Shown piece by piece: positions 23,052-34,806 of a stretch of DNA of 64,000 nt. Every line of letters begins with the position of its first letter. Within the stretch, counting starts at the first letter, position 1. Below the pieces are notes generated by a model. That model saw only the letters and a program-made list of their open reading frames with translations. It made no database searches and was not told where the DNA came from. This DNA is from Pontederia crassipes. Taxonomy: Eukaryota; Streptophyta; Magnoliopsida; Commelinales; Pontederiaceae. The DNA lies in the NCBI GenBank assembly GCA_030549335.1, contig CM060195.1:5487001-5551000 (forward strand), given 5' to 3'. Position numbers and translations under genes: made by a program.

Positions 23052-25641
23052 TTTCTTTCTCACTCCTCAGTGCGTGCAAGCCGCTACAACTTCCTACTAT
23101 CTCTTTGTGGTTTTCACCTCTGTCATTAGGGTCATTGCTGAAAAACAAGCATCATCATTGAAAAACTTTCCTAAAGTCTCGAGTTTAAGTAGTTGTACTT
23201 GAAAGATACCTACAAATTTTGAGTTCTCTTAGGACGTGATTCCTTAATATAATAATGAAGTAAAAAAAAAGATATGATTTATGTTCTTCTATGATTCATG
23301 AATAAGCTAGAGATAATGCATCAATATCATGTCATTTTGGTATCCAAAACCTTGGTCAAAGTTAAAGAAATATCACTTCTGTTGTGCTAAATTCTTTATG
23401 TGCATTGATTGTTAAAGTATAGTTAAATAATGAAAGCTTCATGTAGACCGAACAAAGTATAGATAAAATAATGAGGAATTTGTACAATTCTTCCTAGGTA
23501 GCTTTTATCATTGCAAGATCTACATAATTTTCATAGCTTATAGCACTCCACTAGTCTTGGCTTGATCAGTTTTGACTCTATTAATACATGAAAGTGCCTT
23601 TTGATCCATAATAAAAGAGGTTGAGCACATCTGAACTAGACCCAGGTTCCTTGCAACCGACCCGGTTAGGACCTTTCTCAAATCGAGTTCATCTGAACTC
23701 TTCCGAGTTCTGCCATACCCGAGCTTTGGCATCAGGATGAACCCGAGCAGGATTGAGGATGACCCAGCCTTGGTTCAACCCCGATGAACATGATCGAGCG
23801 CGACATCACCCGATTGATCAATGCCTCAAATTCGAGCTCGGCCCAACTTCCTATATACAAATTACCTCGGCTTCCGGCCAGATTGACGTCGAAGCCCGAC
23901 AAAGTATGACTTGACCCCGTCGAGTTCCTTCTAATGACAATGACTTTCGGTCCGGAATATGCCTACATCCAACCCGATTCCAACTCTGATATGATGATTT
24001 TTAAGCCTATTGACTCTTGATTTATGTTATTAAGCTTGATCCACTCTGATGTTGCTTACCATGATTATACACCCTGAATTTCTCTTCATGTATCATGCGG
24101 GTGTAAATATAATATCATATATGATTAGAATGATGATGTCTAACATGGCCCTATGATCATATGGTTGTTCTTATGATGACTAATTTTGATTATGATCCTT
24201 TTATCCTAATAAAGACTAATTATAAGCAGCAAGATAACAGGCGAAAAACATTTAAATGGAGAACTCTTATGATGATCGATTGACAACGGTCTGACTGCGT
24301 TGAGTTATGATTTGGCTCTGTCAATTATGATAATGTTGAGTTGAGACTTTTTTCCCTGTTAGATTGAAACATGCCCCATGAGTCAAAGCATACTATTTTC
24401 AATTTGTATTTCCCCACCTTTCTTTTATTTCGTCAAAAAATACTTTCAATCATTACTAATATTTTAAGGGAAATTATTAATTTTGATGAGATAGATGTGG
24501 ACGATATTATTTGCAGTTAAAAGATATAAATAATATATGTATCATTAAATTGAATAAGAAAATAGTTTTGATGCGCAGACAATTATCGTCATTTACATTA
24601 GTTGTTAGGGACATAGTTGTCCGTCATATAAAATTAAATTATTACTGTTAATGAAACTCATATTCTATTTTTTAGAGATAATCAAATGTTGTTTTCTATT
24701 CGTTTCTCTTCAACTATTTCTTTATATATCTCTTTTCTTAACATAATGTATAGTTTATCAAACATCGATTTTCCCCCATGAATTCACCATAAAGCATAAT
24801 AAATTCCGCAAATTATGTTACAATGTTTAATATGAAAAAGGTTTTAAAGATAATGCCTTTTAGTCCCATTATAAATGTTTACGTTACACCCACAAGTGTT
24901 TGAGTCAACTAATAGCAGAGTTGAGTCTAAGTGTTCAAGTCTCTAATAACTTTGAACACGGAATCGTAAAAAGTTTTACGTTAATCTACAATAAATACCC
25001 AAGTTTTAATAAGAAGAAATTGTAAAGATGAGCTTTGAAGTGCCCAGGAAAGATTTAATCCGTCTGTGCCACTTATGTATCTAAAATCATGGATTCTATT
25101 TCCAACCGTATTTGTGCATGCATTGCGGTATTTGCTCCCTTTTATAGTCAAGTCATTACATCGATCAAGAATACAGTTATAAATGAAAATTACAAATTTT
25201 TTATGTTAAAACATAAATCAATTTTTTTTTGTTGTAATTCCAATGTTAAGTGGAACTGCACTATCGAAATTGATTTTCCATTATTTTTTGGACATTTGGT
25301 AACAAGAATAGCACTTGGGTCAGTTACAACGATGAATACGTTTCTCACTAGTACTTCATATATATTAATGCGTGGCGATGAGTTTGCATAGTAGATCTTT
25401 AATTAGATGCTACAATAAAAAAATAAGCTTCTGCTTCTTTCACCGAATAAAAACCTTGTCCTCATTCGGTTAATGTATATATACAAGATTGGATTCTTTG
25501 AAAGAAACCAATCAAGAACCTGATAAATGCATAACAAATATAAGGAGGATGCAACAAGAACAGTGCACCAAGCTACAAACACATACACAACATATACCAG
25601 AAAAACCACAACTTAATTGTCAGCGTACATTAACCAGCTCA
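23052..25641. other. Non-coding spacer between CACTA remnant and kinase gene
   Basis: 23052-23630 is flank shared with 46580-47135. 23633-24000 is rich in CCGAG, CCCGA and ACTCGG words, like the LTR at 19.3-19.5 kb. 24000-25600 is AT-rich; its right end is probably the 3' UTR of the minus-strand kinase. No other gene is recognised. Confidence 0.5.
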
Positions 25642-26502
25642 TCATCTTAAGAAGGGGTGATGGTCGTAGTCTTCTCCGGCCATGTAAGGATGGCTCAGGA
25701 GCATCTCTGCAGTCCATCTCTTCCGGCTGTCCAACTCAAAGCACCTCGACAAGAACGCCATCCCCAACCTCGACATGTGTTCGGGTATCGCCGGCAGGGC
25801 CTGGCCTTTTCCAATCATACTCAAGAACTTCATGCCTGGCACATTATCAAGATACGCTCTCGCCGGTTTTCCCGTCAACATCTCAACCAAGGTGCAGCCC
25901 ACGGCCCATACATCCGCCGCCGCTCCATACTCCTTCCTGGCTATGCACTCGGGCGCCAGGTAGTACGCCGTGCCTCTGAACAGGACACCGGAGACGTTCC
26001 ACTCGGGGGATAGCAGGGCGAGGCCGAAATCGATAATCTTGACCTCGTCCGGCCCGCAGACCATAACGTTCGCCGGCTTGATATCGCAGTGCGCGACGCC
26101 GTGGCGGTGGATATGGGCGAGGCCACGAAGAATTGATCTTGTCAACCTCCGGGCCAAGCGTTCGTGCATGGGACGGATCAGGAGGTAGTCGCGCAGGCTG
26201 CCTCCAGGCGCATACTCGAGGAATATGTTGTAGGCGATCCTCTCCTCACCGTTGGCGGTGATGGCGGTGACGGCGTCGCCGTAACAGCTGATGACCTGAG
26301 GACAGCCACGAAGCAGGTCCAAGAACATCTTCTCCCGAATCAAAGCGATCCAACTCCTTTCCGTAGTCGCCGACTTTACCGCCAACGGCGTCCTGGAGCA
26401 TCCGTCGACCAAGACGCCGAGGCTCACGGTGCCGTATTGACCCCTGCCCAAGAGCCTTCCTCTCTCCCACTGGACCTGCAATGGCTTCCTCGAGGGATCC
26501 AT
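25642..26502 (-). CDS. MAPKKK-like (MEKK-type) protein kinase, copy 1
   Basis: Intronless, 286 residues, essentially a bare kinase domain. Glycine loop GRGQYG (19-24), ATP-binding Lys43 in LAVKSA, helix-C Glu57, hinge FLEYAPGGSL (94-103). Catalytic loop HCDIKPAN (138-145; Asp140, Lys142, Asn145), DFG at 158-160, activation-segment end GTAYYLAPE (177-185), DVWAVGC (197-203), and the C-terminal RKRWTAEMLLSHPYM. All key residues are present, so an active Ser/Thr kinase is expected. The short single-exon form with WERGRLLGRG at the start resembles plant clade-A MAPKKKs of the MAPKKK17/18 type, cytosolic or nuclear kinases that activate MAPK kinases in ABA and stress signalling; that assignment is by resemblance only. 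It is GC-rich against an AT-rich surround. The encoded protein is identical to the copy at 62409-63269. Several long frames on the plus strand are shadows of this gene. Confidence 0.9.
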   Translation of the reverse strand: MDPSRKPLQVQWERGRLLGRGQYGTVSLGVLVDGCSRTPLAVKSATTERSWIALIREKMFLDLLRGCPQVISCYGDAVTAITANGEERIAYNIFLEYAPGGSLRDYLLIRPMHERLARRLTRSILRGLAHIHRHGVAHCDIKPANVMVCGPDEVKIIDFGLALLSPEWNVSGVLFRGTAYYLAPECIARKEYGAAADVWAVGCTLVEMLTGKPARAYLDNVPGMKFLSMIGKGQALPAIPEHMSRLGMAFLSRCFELDSRKRWTAEMLLSHPYMAGEDYDHHPFLR

Positions 26503-26617
26503 GAAGAAGACGACGATCGAAAGAGAGAAAGAAGAAGAAGAAGAAGAGGACGAAGAAGAGAGGACGCGCGCGTTTGATCGATCTCGGAGAGAAGTAGCGA
26601 ATTGAAGGGGTTGGTGA

Positions 26618-26640
26618 ATATTTAAAGCTAGAACACGTTC
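26618..26640 (-). promoter_or_regulatory. Kinase promoter: TATA-like box and ABRE-like word, copy 1
   Basis: Read on the minus strand, TTTAAATA (26618-26625) lies about 115 bases upstream of the kinase ATG, after a purine-rich leader. Just upstream is GAACGTGTTC (26631-26640), a near-palindrome containing ACGTGT, an ABRE-type core used by ABA-responsive bZIP factors. That would fit an ABA-responsive MAPKKK but is inference from one word. Confidence 0.45.
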
Positions 26641-27239
26641 TTGATCTGCATGCAGGCGTTCATTAATTAATAATAATGTACTGAGAAGGTATGATTGATA
26701 TAAATAAATTATTAGAAAACCTAATCCGTGTCATAGTAGAATTGTATATTAATTAATTACTTGTAGCAAAATATTTTCTTGATCAAGAAACGAAGTTGGA
26801 TTGCTTCTAATTAGGAAATCTAATAGTTGCCTTTATTATTTCGTTAATTATTCTTTTTGGGGTTATAAGCAAGAAAATAAAATATGCTCAAATAATTAAA
26901 ATGAACTAAATTGTTACCTAATAGTTTAACTAAAAATTATTAAAACTATAACGTGCGCTACTGAGCCATAGTTAACCTTTTATTAATTTAGTTAATATTA
27001 AATATATTTTCTACAAAACCCCAAGATTATAATTAGAACACAGAATAAATGACCAAACAAATCGTCATTTGTTTGAATTCTGCAACTCGCAATTTTGAAA
27101 CCTATTAGAATAAAAGAAAATTGGGAAGAGATCTAAGAAAAAGGAAAAGCAAGGCTTCCCCATCATAAAATATTTTTAGTCACGGAAGGTTCATGGCAGA
27201 CCATATTAGTACTCTCGTACAAGATTAAGGTAATATCGA
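26641..27239. other. AT-rich upstream region of kinase copy 1
   Basis: No gene recognised. The sequence is shared with 63408-64000 with a few substitutions and small length changes. Distal kinase promoter elements would be here. Confidence 0.5.
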
Positions 27240-27735
27240 AAATCACGATCGTTAAAAAACATAATATTAAAATATCAATATTATGCTAATATTTTATTCT
27301 ATTACAAATTTAAATACTGACGGCGTTGATTTTCGATATTACTAACAAAGTTCCTTCCGTCGGTAATAGGTCCTGATCGTCAAGAAATTAATATTATGTT
27401 AAAATATTTTATTATGTATAAAATATTTTATAAATTTAACTATCAAATTATACGACCATCCAAAACTTAATAGTAAAATATTAATGTTACGATAATATTT
27501 TATTATATAATATTATAGATTATGTTATTATAAATTTAAATACCGAAGCTATGACCATCAAAAATGTAGTATTAAAATATTAATATTACACTAATATTAT
27601 TAAATAATGTTATAGATTATTTTGTTATAAATTTGAGTACCGAAAGCCATTGCCGTAAAAAACTTAATTAATATTGCACAAATATTTTATTATATAATGT
27701 TATAGATCATATAAATTTAAATAGCTATGGCCCTA
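27240..27735. repeat. AT-rich degenerate tandem array
   Basis: About five units of roughly 80-115 bases, each with a form of AATATTAATATTA, CTAATATTTTATTATA, TATAGATTAT, ATAAATTTAAATACCGAA. It is interspersed with CCGTCGGTAATA-like words that recall CACTA subterminal repeats. No terminus was found to prove it. Confidence 0.6.
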
Positions 27736-28082
27736 ACCTTCAGTACTAAAATTCACCGGTAATACCGAAGGTTACATCAAAAGCAACGAGTTTTTGCCGT
27801 CGATACTAACGATGGCCATTTTTTTTTCTTCAGTATTTTGGAACGACATTTCTTCCCGTGTGAAATTTTATTTAGAAATTGCTTGAAATCGATCACTTGA
27901 AATTGCTTGTTGAACATCATTGTTTTACTGTGCCATATCAAGTTGGCTAGATCAAACGAGGAACAGCTTCTCAAGTATCCATGATATGTTAGTTGTCATT
28001 CTCCATAGACCATCAATATTAAGATATACTATCGCATGTGATATCTTGACATGGATGCATGTCATCTTATACTAGGATGTCT

Positions 28083-28330
28083 GTAACGATCCGAAATTCA
28101 TCTTAAAAGTTTTGATCATTTAGGACAATTTCACACCGTTAGTCCATTCTCTATACATCATCTAACAACGGAAAACTTGAAGATTTAACGAAAATCATAA
28201 TAAATAAAACTTTATATTAATCATGTCGTAACTAATACTTTAGAAAATATCAAATGCCTAAACTTTCATTACATCACCAGCCTCAATGTTTAAATAGAAC
28301 AATAGGAATTATTTAAATGTACAACACTTT
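28083..28330 (+). mobile_element. Possible LTR start fragment
   Basis: TGTAACGATCCGAAATT is a typical opening of some plant Ty3/gypsy LTRs. It runs about 250 bases and meets pol-like coding at about 28325. It does not match the 3' LTR at 34807, so it is probably another element's fragment. Confidence 0.3.
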
Positions 28331-31078
28331 GTCATAAGCTTGAGCTGCCGTCATGAGGATCAACCTATTAAGCTCATGCAACAATCTAACTCGAAGAAAC
28401 CACTGAAACCCGAGTTGAAGAAACTTCCACAAAACCTCAAATATGAATTTTTAGGAGAAGACTTCACTTACCTAATGATTTTCAATGCAAATTTAAAATC
28501 GAATCAACTTCAACGGCTACTAGACAAGCTAAATGCCTACAAACATGTTATTGGCTATATTCTGAATGATCTCAAAGGAATCAATCCTTCTCTTTGCATG
28601 CATCGCATTCACATGGAAAAAAATTTCAAACCATATCAGTAAAAAAGGAACAGAGAAGGCTTAATCCAATAATGAAAGAAGTAGTAAAAAAGAAAGTGAT
28701 TAAACTTTTGAATACCATAATCATCTATCCCATATCAGACAGCCAATGGGTGAGTCCCGTGCAGGTCATACCAAAAAGGGTGGAATGATCGTAATAAAGA
28801 TAGAATCAAACAAGCTCATCTCCACATGAACTATCACAGGATGGAGGATCTGCATTGATTTCAGGAAGCTAAACAAAGCCACCCGAAAGGACCACTTTCC
28901 CCTACCTTTCATCGATAAGATGTTGGAAAGATTGGCGAAGCACTCCTATTTTTGCTATCTAGACATATTTTTTGGATTTCATCAGATCCCTATTCACCCA
29001 GATGATGTCGATTTTTTTTTACTATATCGAAGAAATAATGAAAATTTTCATGGATGACTTTTCGGTGTATGGCACCACTTTCGAAGTTTGCCTGCACAAC
29101 CTCTGCAAGGTACTACAGAGATATGTTGAATCTAACCTAGTGTTGAACTGGGAGAAATGCCATTTTCTGGTACAAGAAAGCGTAATCCTAGAACACATTG
29201 TTTCAGGCAGGGGCCTTGAAGTTGATAAAGCTAAGACATAAGTTATTGAAAAATTACCCCCACCTACTAACATCAAAGGAATCAGAAGTTTCCTTGGACA
29301 TGCTGAATTTTATCAAAGATTCATCAAGGACTTTTCTCTCATTGTGAGGTCATTAAGAAAACTCTTATCCAAAGAAGCAGAATTTATATTCGATGAGGAC
29401 TGCCTAAAAGCTTTCAACACTCTGAAAAGAGCTCTAACGACGGCCCCAATCATCCAACTGCATTGGTCTCTGCCCTTTGAAATCATGTGCGATGCTAGTG
29501 ATCAAGCTGTTGGAGCAGTATTAGGACAAGGAAAGACAAGAAGCAACACGCGATATACTATGCTAGCAGAACTTTAGACGAAGCACAAATCAATTATGCC
29601 ACAACAGAAAAAGTTCTATTTGCAATGGATAAATTCAGATCTTACCTAGTCGGCACTAAGGTCATCGTATATACTGACCATCAAGCCATCCCATACTTGA
29701 TTTCTAAAAAAGATGCCAAACCTAAACTGATTAGGTGGATCCTTCTACTACAAGAGTTCGATGTAGAAATCAAAGACAAAAAGGGAGCAGAAAATCAAGT
29801 AGTTGATCACCTCTCTCGACTCCAACTATCAGAGCAGGAAAATAATCTTTACAATTATAGAGCTATTAATTATTCCTTCCCTGATGACCAATTGTTTTCA
29901 ATTTAGGAAGCACAATTTTCATGGTTCGCAGACTATGCCAACTATTTAGATTCAGGAGTCTTACAACCTAATTTATCTTATCAACAACAAAAGAAATTTT
30001 TTTCTAACGTTAAACACTATTTATGAAATGAGCTATTTCTTTTCAAAAAATGTGCTGATGGAATATATCTAAGGTGTATAGGATGCAACCAATTTCGTGA
30101 AATCTTGTGATGCTTGTCAAAGAATTGGAAACATAGGCAGAAGAAATGAAAAACCCCGACAACCTATACTTGAAATAGAAATATTTGATGTGTGGTGAGT
30201 CGACTACATGGGACCCTTCCCTCCCTCTTGCAGGTACAAGTTCATACTTCTAGCAGTTGATTATGTTTCAAAATGGATTGAAGCAGTTCCTACAATCACA
30301 GCAGACTCAAAGTCGATTATCAAGCTCTTTACAGAAATTATCTTCCTAAGATTCGAGGTCCCCAGGTTGATCATCAGCGATGGAGGTTCACATTTTATTG
30401 AACGAAATTTTGAAAATTTATTGCTTAAATATGGAGTCAAACATCGAGTCACTACCGCGAATCACCCTCGAACCAATGGGCAAGCAGAAATTTAGAATAG
30501 AGAGATTAAAATGATCTTAAAGAAGACAGTCTCAATAACGAGAAAAGATTGGAGTAGGAAACTCAATGAAGCATTATGGGCATACCGAATTGCATGCAAA
30601 ACACCTATAGGAACGACACCATTCAATTTGATTTACAGCAAGCACTACCACCTACCTGTGGAATTAGAACACAAAGCTTTCTGGATGATCAAAGCACTCA
30701 ATTACAACTTTCAAGTAGCCTCTAGCAAATGTTTACTGTAGCTCAACGAGTTAGACGAATTGAGACTAGATGCTTACAACAACTCTCGTCTTTACAAAGA
30801 ACGAGCAAAGAAATGACATGATATTCACATACTGAAAAAAGACTTTAAGGAGGGCGACCAAGTTTTGTTGTTCAACTTTCGATTATGACTTTTTCCAAGA
30901 AAGCTGCGGACTAGATGGTTAGAACCGTTCATAGTTCAAAGAGTATATCCTCATGGAGCGGTGGACATCAAAATCAGCAATTCAGAAACTTTTAAAGTCA
31001 ATAGACAAATGTTGAAATATTATAATCCCGGCATAGAAATGTTCAAGGAAGTTTTACACCTGCAACCGGAGCACTAAA
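28325..31078 (+). pseudogene. Athila-like pol (RT, RNase H, integrase), broken
   Basis: Athila-type Ty3/gypsy polyprotein in several frames. Reverse transcriptase: SLCMHRIHMEKNFKP, IIYPISDSQWVSPVQVIPK, RKLNKATRKDHFPLPFIDKM, QIPIHPDD, then an abrupt jump to FMDDFSVYG; the block between (the usual TFTCPYG to FGLCNAPATF region) is deleted. Then LVLNWEKCHFLVQE, GIRSFLGHAEFYQRFIKDFS. RNase H region: [47 protein letters not shown]. Integrase: a zinc-site remnant CDACQRIGN, catalytic Asp in VDYMGPF, second Asp in IISDGGSHF, Glu in RTNGQAEI, and [17 protein letters not shown]. Stops interrupt at about 28640, 29239, 29575, 30197 and 30493. The 5' LTR and gag are absent. Confidence 0.9.
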
Positions 31079-31231
31079 AAAATTAAAGACGCAAGGTCGA
31101 GCCAACGACTTTAAAAAAAGTCGATATAGGGAGGCAACCCAACTAAATAAACGGTCATCAGCCACGTCAGTACACACACAAGGTAAAAAAATATCAGAAT
31201 ACCACCTGAAAAGTACATCTCATAGATTTAG

Positions 31232-32790
31232 TTGAGAATCCCGAAAGAATCTAGTACCATATCTACTAAATTCCCCGTCTTTTTCAATCCTACACGACCA
31301 CGCCAGCGACTCATCGATTCTCCACATAACCCACTATTTTTTTCCAACATCTATTGCACATCACCCATACGATGTTCCCGCAAATCCCTAATCTCCTCCA
31401 CCCTTCTCGGCGCGTCCCCCAATCGCCCTAAGCCCGTAGCACCACCGAGCCGACCGGCAACATGAAGCGGATGCAAACATCATCGGACTCCGGCACCAAC
31501 AGCTCGTCAGAATCCATCGGATGCCATCTATGTCCTAACGGCCTCCTATGACGAACTTCCAACATGCGACAGTCGAAAAATAGCGAGGAAGCCCAACGCC
31601 TATTGAATACGATGTGTAGAAATTTCTCCTCCACCAGGTTCTTGGATTTTCCAACCCTCAAGCCTCTTAATTTGTTTGTCGACATAAGAACTCTTCTCCA
31701 CCAATCATGCCTTCTACCCTTCTTCATGAAACGCTGGGACCTTTATAAAGAGGTAGCAGCAGAGTTCGTCGGAACAGTGTACTCCACTAACATCGACGAC
31801 GATGGTGTCCCTGACCACATCAAATTTCGTCCTTATAATCAGGACTTCTCCATCAGCCTCGACACCTTCGCCCATTTTCTAAACCTCCCCAACATAGACC
31901 ACAAAATCCCTCCACCTGCTTTTCCCATCTTTGAGGTCTGATATCAACTTACAGGACGTATCGACAATCTCCTTCAACTAGTTAGCCAACATCTCAAAAA
32001 CCCTATTTTTTGATACCTCCAAATTCTCCTCACCAATACTGTCTTAATCCGTCTGAACGATTATGAGATGGACCTAGTCTTTGCCGACGAACTCTTCATT
32101 ATCTAGTGTCTCCTATCTAACACGGAGGTTAACCTTGCATTTTTTTTCTTATGCAAAGTATACTTAAGGAATCCACCCGCGATTGTAACCAGATTCTCTG
32201 TGGAAATCTCATCACACTAATTGCTGAACACTATGTTTTCTTAGGTGACACCAATCCAATACCAGCAACTCTGCTTGATCTAGACTTTCTAACTCAAGAA
32301 GTCCTTCTTACGGTTAATGGCCAGTATTTTTGGCGACAATCTGACCCTTCAGTTCTATTCCAGCTGCCTAATCCTCAACAGTCTTCTATCTTAGAAGGCC
32401 AGAACTGGTGCATGAATGACTTCATCCAAGTCACAAGACCAATCCCAACGCTTCCCCCCTAACAATAGAATACACTCTATCTACACGAGCTCCGTTTGGC
32501 CCATGAACAACTAGACGACATGTCATCGCTTCTTCCTGTTCATCTGCATCAAATGCCTTACAATCTCCGCCTCTTACCTCCTCTGCCAAATTGAACCTTA
32601 TTTTGCAACAAGTAACCAAACTTGCAGAAGCCACAACTCGCCAACATGAAGACATCCAGACATTAAAGGACCAACTTCATTACCTAGGACAACAAGGCCT
32701 CGCTCATCAAGAAAAAATTCAAGGAATTGAAGTGGTGCAAAATTCCGTACTCACGACCCTTAGTGACATACAACAAGTCATCTGACAAGG
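31232..32790 (+). pseudogene. Athila post-pol ORF (ORF-1/env-like), broken
   Basis: After the integrase, where Athila elements carry an extra open frame, three open stretches remain. 31564-31941 has MKRWDLYKEVAAEFVGT and HIKFRPYNQDFSISLDTFAH, resembling the Athila ORF-1 domain. 32151-32462 continues in another frame. 32591-32785 (64 residues) is predicted coiled-coil, with Gln/Leu heptad-like sequence. No transmembrane segment or signal peptide is evident, so an envelope role cannot be argued. Stops and frame changes show it is dead. Confidence 0.6.
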
Positions 32791-33631
32791 TCTACTTGAG
32801 TTGCAACCCCCCTATCCCTCTTCCTAGCATGATCAACACTGAGGGCAGTGTCGATTCTAAGCTTGGGGGAGAGGGCGACATGGTACATTTCTACTCCTTT
32901 TTTGTTACATTCCTCTTTACATTTTCAATGAACAAATTCACTGTTTTATGAAACAACATTGAAACATTTCATTTCTAGCAGTAAAGTAAGAGATGTTTTT
33001 ATTACCCCACAACTATGGACTCTTTTGTGACTTTCTGAAACTATGTTAAAAAATACTCTGCCAACCTGACAAAATTTGAAGCATCTCATGATCCAATTCA
33101 ATGCTCTAGGTGTAGGGTTATGGTTTGAAGAAATTGGCTATATTGAAGCCTTAAAAGCTTGACGACTAATCCTACTCATGCTCAACTCTTATTTATAAGA
33201 AGTCTGTTAATAATGATGTTAATGCTAACCATTTCAGTGCAGTGTTAAACTTAGTAGAAGTGAAAAAAGTGAAAGTTAAAAGCAAAGAAAAGAGGGCTGG
33301 TGTAGCCCCAAAGTTACAAAAAGGGTGTACTCCGGAATTTGGATGATTAGATCCCTAGGCGTTCATACCTGGCAACCTAAGAGTAACTGCCCTGTGATGT
33401 GCCGATCAAAAAACCCGTTACATAGATCACCCAGCGCACTATGGATAATCACATGAGTACTGGATTGTTAAAAAGAAATAAGAATTAAAAGAAAGCCCAT
33501 ACTGCACTAGTGCATTCAGCAATAACATTCTCATTATCAGTCCGTCTTATTTTAATTTTTTGACTATGAGCTGAGTTAGGAGGAACTTAAAAGTGTCTTG
33601 CTTCTAATACCTTCATTAAAGCCGGGGTGTG
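32791..33631 (+). mobile_element. Athila-like element 3' non-coding region
   Basis: Contains GGGCAGTGTCGATTCTAAGC followed by TTGGGGGAGAGG at about 32842-32873. Later comes a block (33283-33430) with AAAGAGGGCTGGTGTAGC, CCTGGCAACCTAAG and CCCGTTACATAGATCAC. The same words recur at 49.74-49.76 and 50.16-50.32 kb in the second Athila-like fragment, so this is a conserved part of the element's 3' region. Confidence 0.75.
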
Positions 33632-34671
33632 TGACGTGAACTTATCATAGTTATGAAATTACGGATTCTCACACATGAAATAGTTCTAGCCAAGTTTTAA
33701 TTTTACTCTAGAGTTCATGCAACTACAAGTGCACAGGTCGAGTAGAAACCATGAGTGTCGTAACTCCATTGATTTAGATCTATTACTTATTTTAATTATA
33801 TCTTAGAAATTGTCACAAAATTATTAAGAATAAATCAGATGAATGAATAAACATAGATTAAGAATAACAAAGAAAAGTAAGAAAAGATCAAGGTGTGATG
33901 GAAGAGATTCCCTTGTAATGAACTCGTTGATGCTATCGTCAATGCCGTGTTCAACTCACTGATCCTATAAATACACTCTATCTCTCATCCTATCGGTATA
34001 TTTATAAATCAAGGAGAGATTAGATGTTAATCACTGAATTAAGATTACTGGTTAATAAGATTCTCATCTTTAATCAGAAGAAGAGTTCGATCTCTCGATC
34101 TCCCATAACTCATTCTTTTAATCTTAGTCAAGTGATCACAATGCAGTTGACACCTCCTACGACTGTTAAGGATTCTCACCTCGTAACAACCACAATAGCA
34201 GATCTCTCGATCTTTAAATGAAAAGTAAATCGGCAATCATTAGACAAAGCAGAAAATAATTGATCTCTCGATCTAATTGAAATCGGGCACAAGTTCTAAA
34301 TAGCTATGCATCATATAAATAAAAATGAGGAGTCAAATTTGTAATATCAAAAAGTCGGAATAACAGTCAGCGTCAACAAAGTTTCATCACAAGGGAATCA
34401 AGAATCTTCTTTAGTTCATCTTGATTCTTTCAAAACCTTCGTCTTTTTCTTCACACTTCCCCTCCGCTCTCTCTCCCTTCCTATCCGTCTTCTTCTCCCC
34501 TTATTGTTTCATCCCCTGCTCAAAATTCAAATTTTGAAAAGTGGTTAGTCCTCTCTTTTACTTATTCAACTTCTCCACTAAAAAATGATAAAAACATTTA
34601 AATATGCTCAACTTTTATGTAAATTCGTGGATTTAATTACAATGATTATAAGTACATAAAAGAGGTGATCA
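33632..34671 (-). mobile_element. Inverted solo LTR with perfect 5-bp target duplication
   Basis: The reverse complement starts TGATCACCTC and ends GTTCACGTCA, and aligns along its length with the plus-strand LTR at 34807-35942. Immediate flanks are GTGTG on both sides (33627-33631 and 34672-34676), a textbook 5-bp target-site duplication. It is about 1040 bp. No internal sequence remains, so it is a solo LTR formed after insertion into the 3' region of a relative. Confidence 0.88.
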
Positions 34672-34774
34672 GTGTGTGGAAAAGAGAGAAGGCACTTGAG
34701 CAACGAATACAATGCCAGAAGAGTAGTTGGAAAGCAAGGTGAAGACTTAAACTTCTTGTCTTGAACATTGCTTG

Positions 34775-34806
34775 AGGACAAGCAAAAATCTAAGCTTAGG
34801 GAAATT
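34775..34806 (+). other. Polypurine tract region of Athila-like element
   Basis: TTGAGGACAAGCAAAAATC then TAAGCTTAGGGAAATT directly before the LTR start at 34807. The same arrangement precedes the LTR at 50634 and is typical of Athila elements. It primes plus-strand DNA synthesis. Confidence 0.75.

Larger units (their letters stand above)
18816..27233. repeat. Segmental duplication copy 1 (kinase segment)
   Basis: This stretch is repeated in direct orientation at about 55585-64000, with an offset of about 36,767 bases, near-identical base for base with scattered substitutions and single-base length changes. It contains, in order, LTR sequence, an AT-rich spacer, a CACTA end, a CTCGG-rich block, an AT-rich spacer and the kinase gene. 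The right limit given is only where the second copy leaves the window, so the true extent is at least this long. Confidence 0.93.

Noticed and set aside
22840..23202. 120-codon plus-strand frame also at 59606-59968 and partly at 46421-46714
   Set aside because: It runs through the CACTA subterminal repeats and across the terminus, so it cannot be a single conserved gene.
25617..26577. Several plus-strand open frames of 60-137 codons over the kinase gene (and again at 62384-63344)
   Set aside because: They are antisense shadows of the GC-rich kinase coding sequence and resemble no protein family.
31564..32785. Reading the Athila post-pol frame as a viral envelope gene
   Set aside because: No signal peptide, transmembrane segment or glycoprotein-like pattern is visible; it fits an Athila ORF-1-like remnant.
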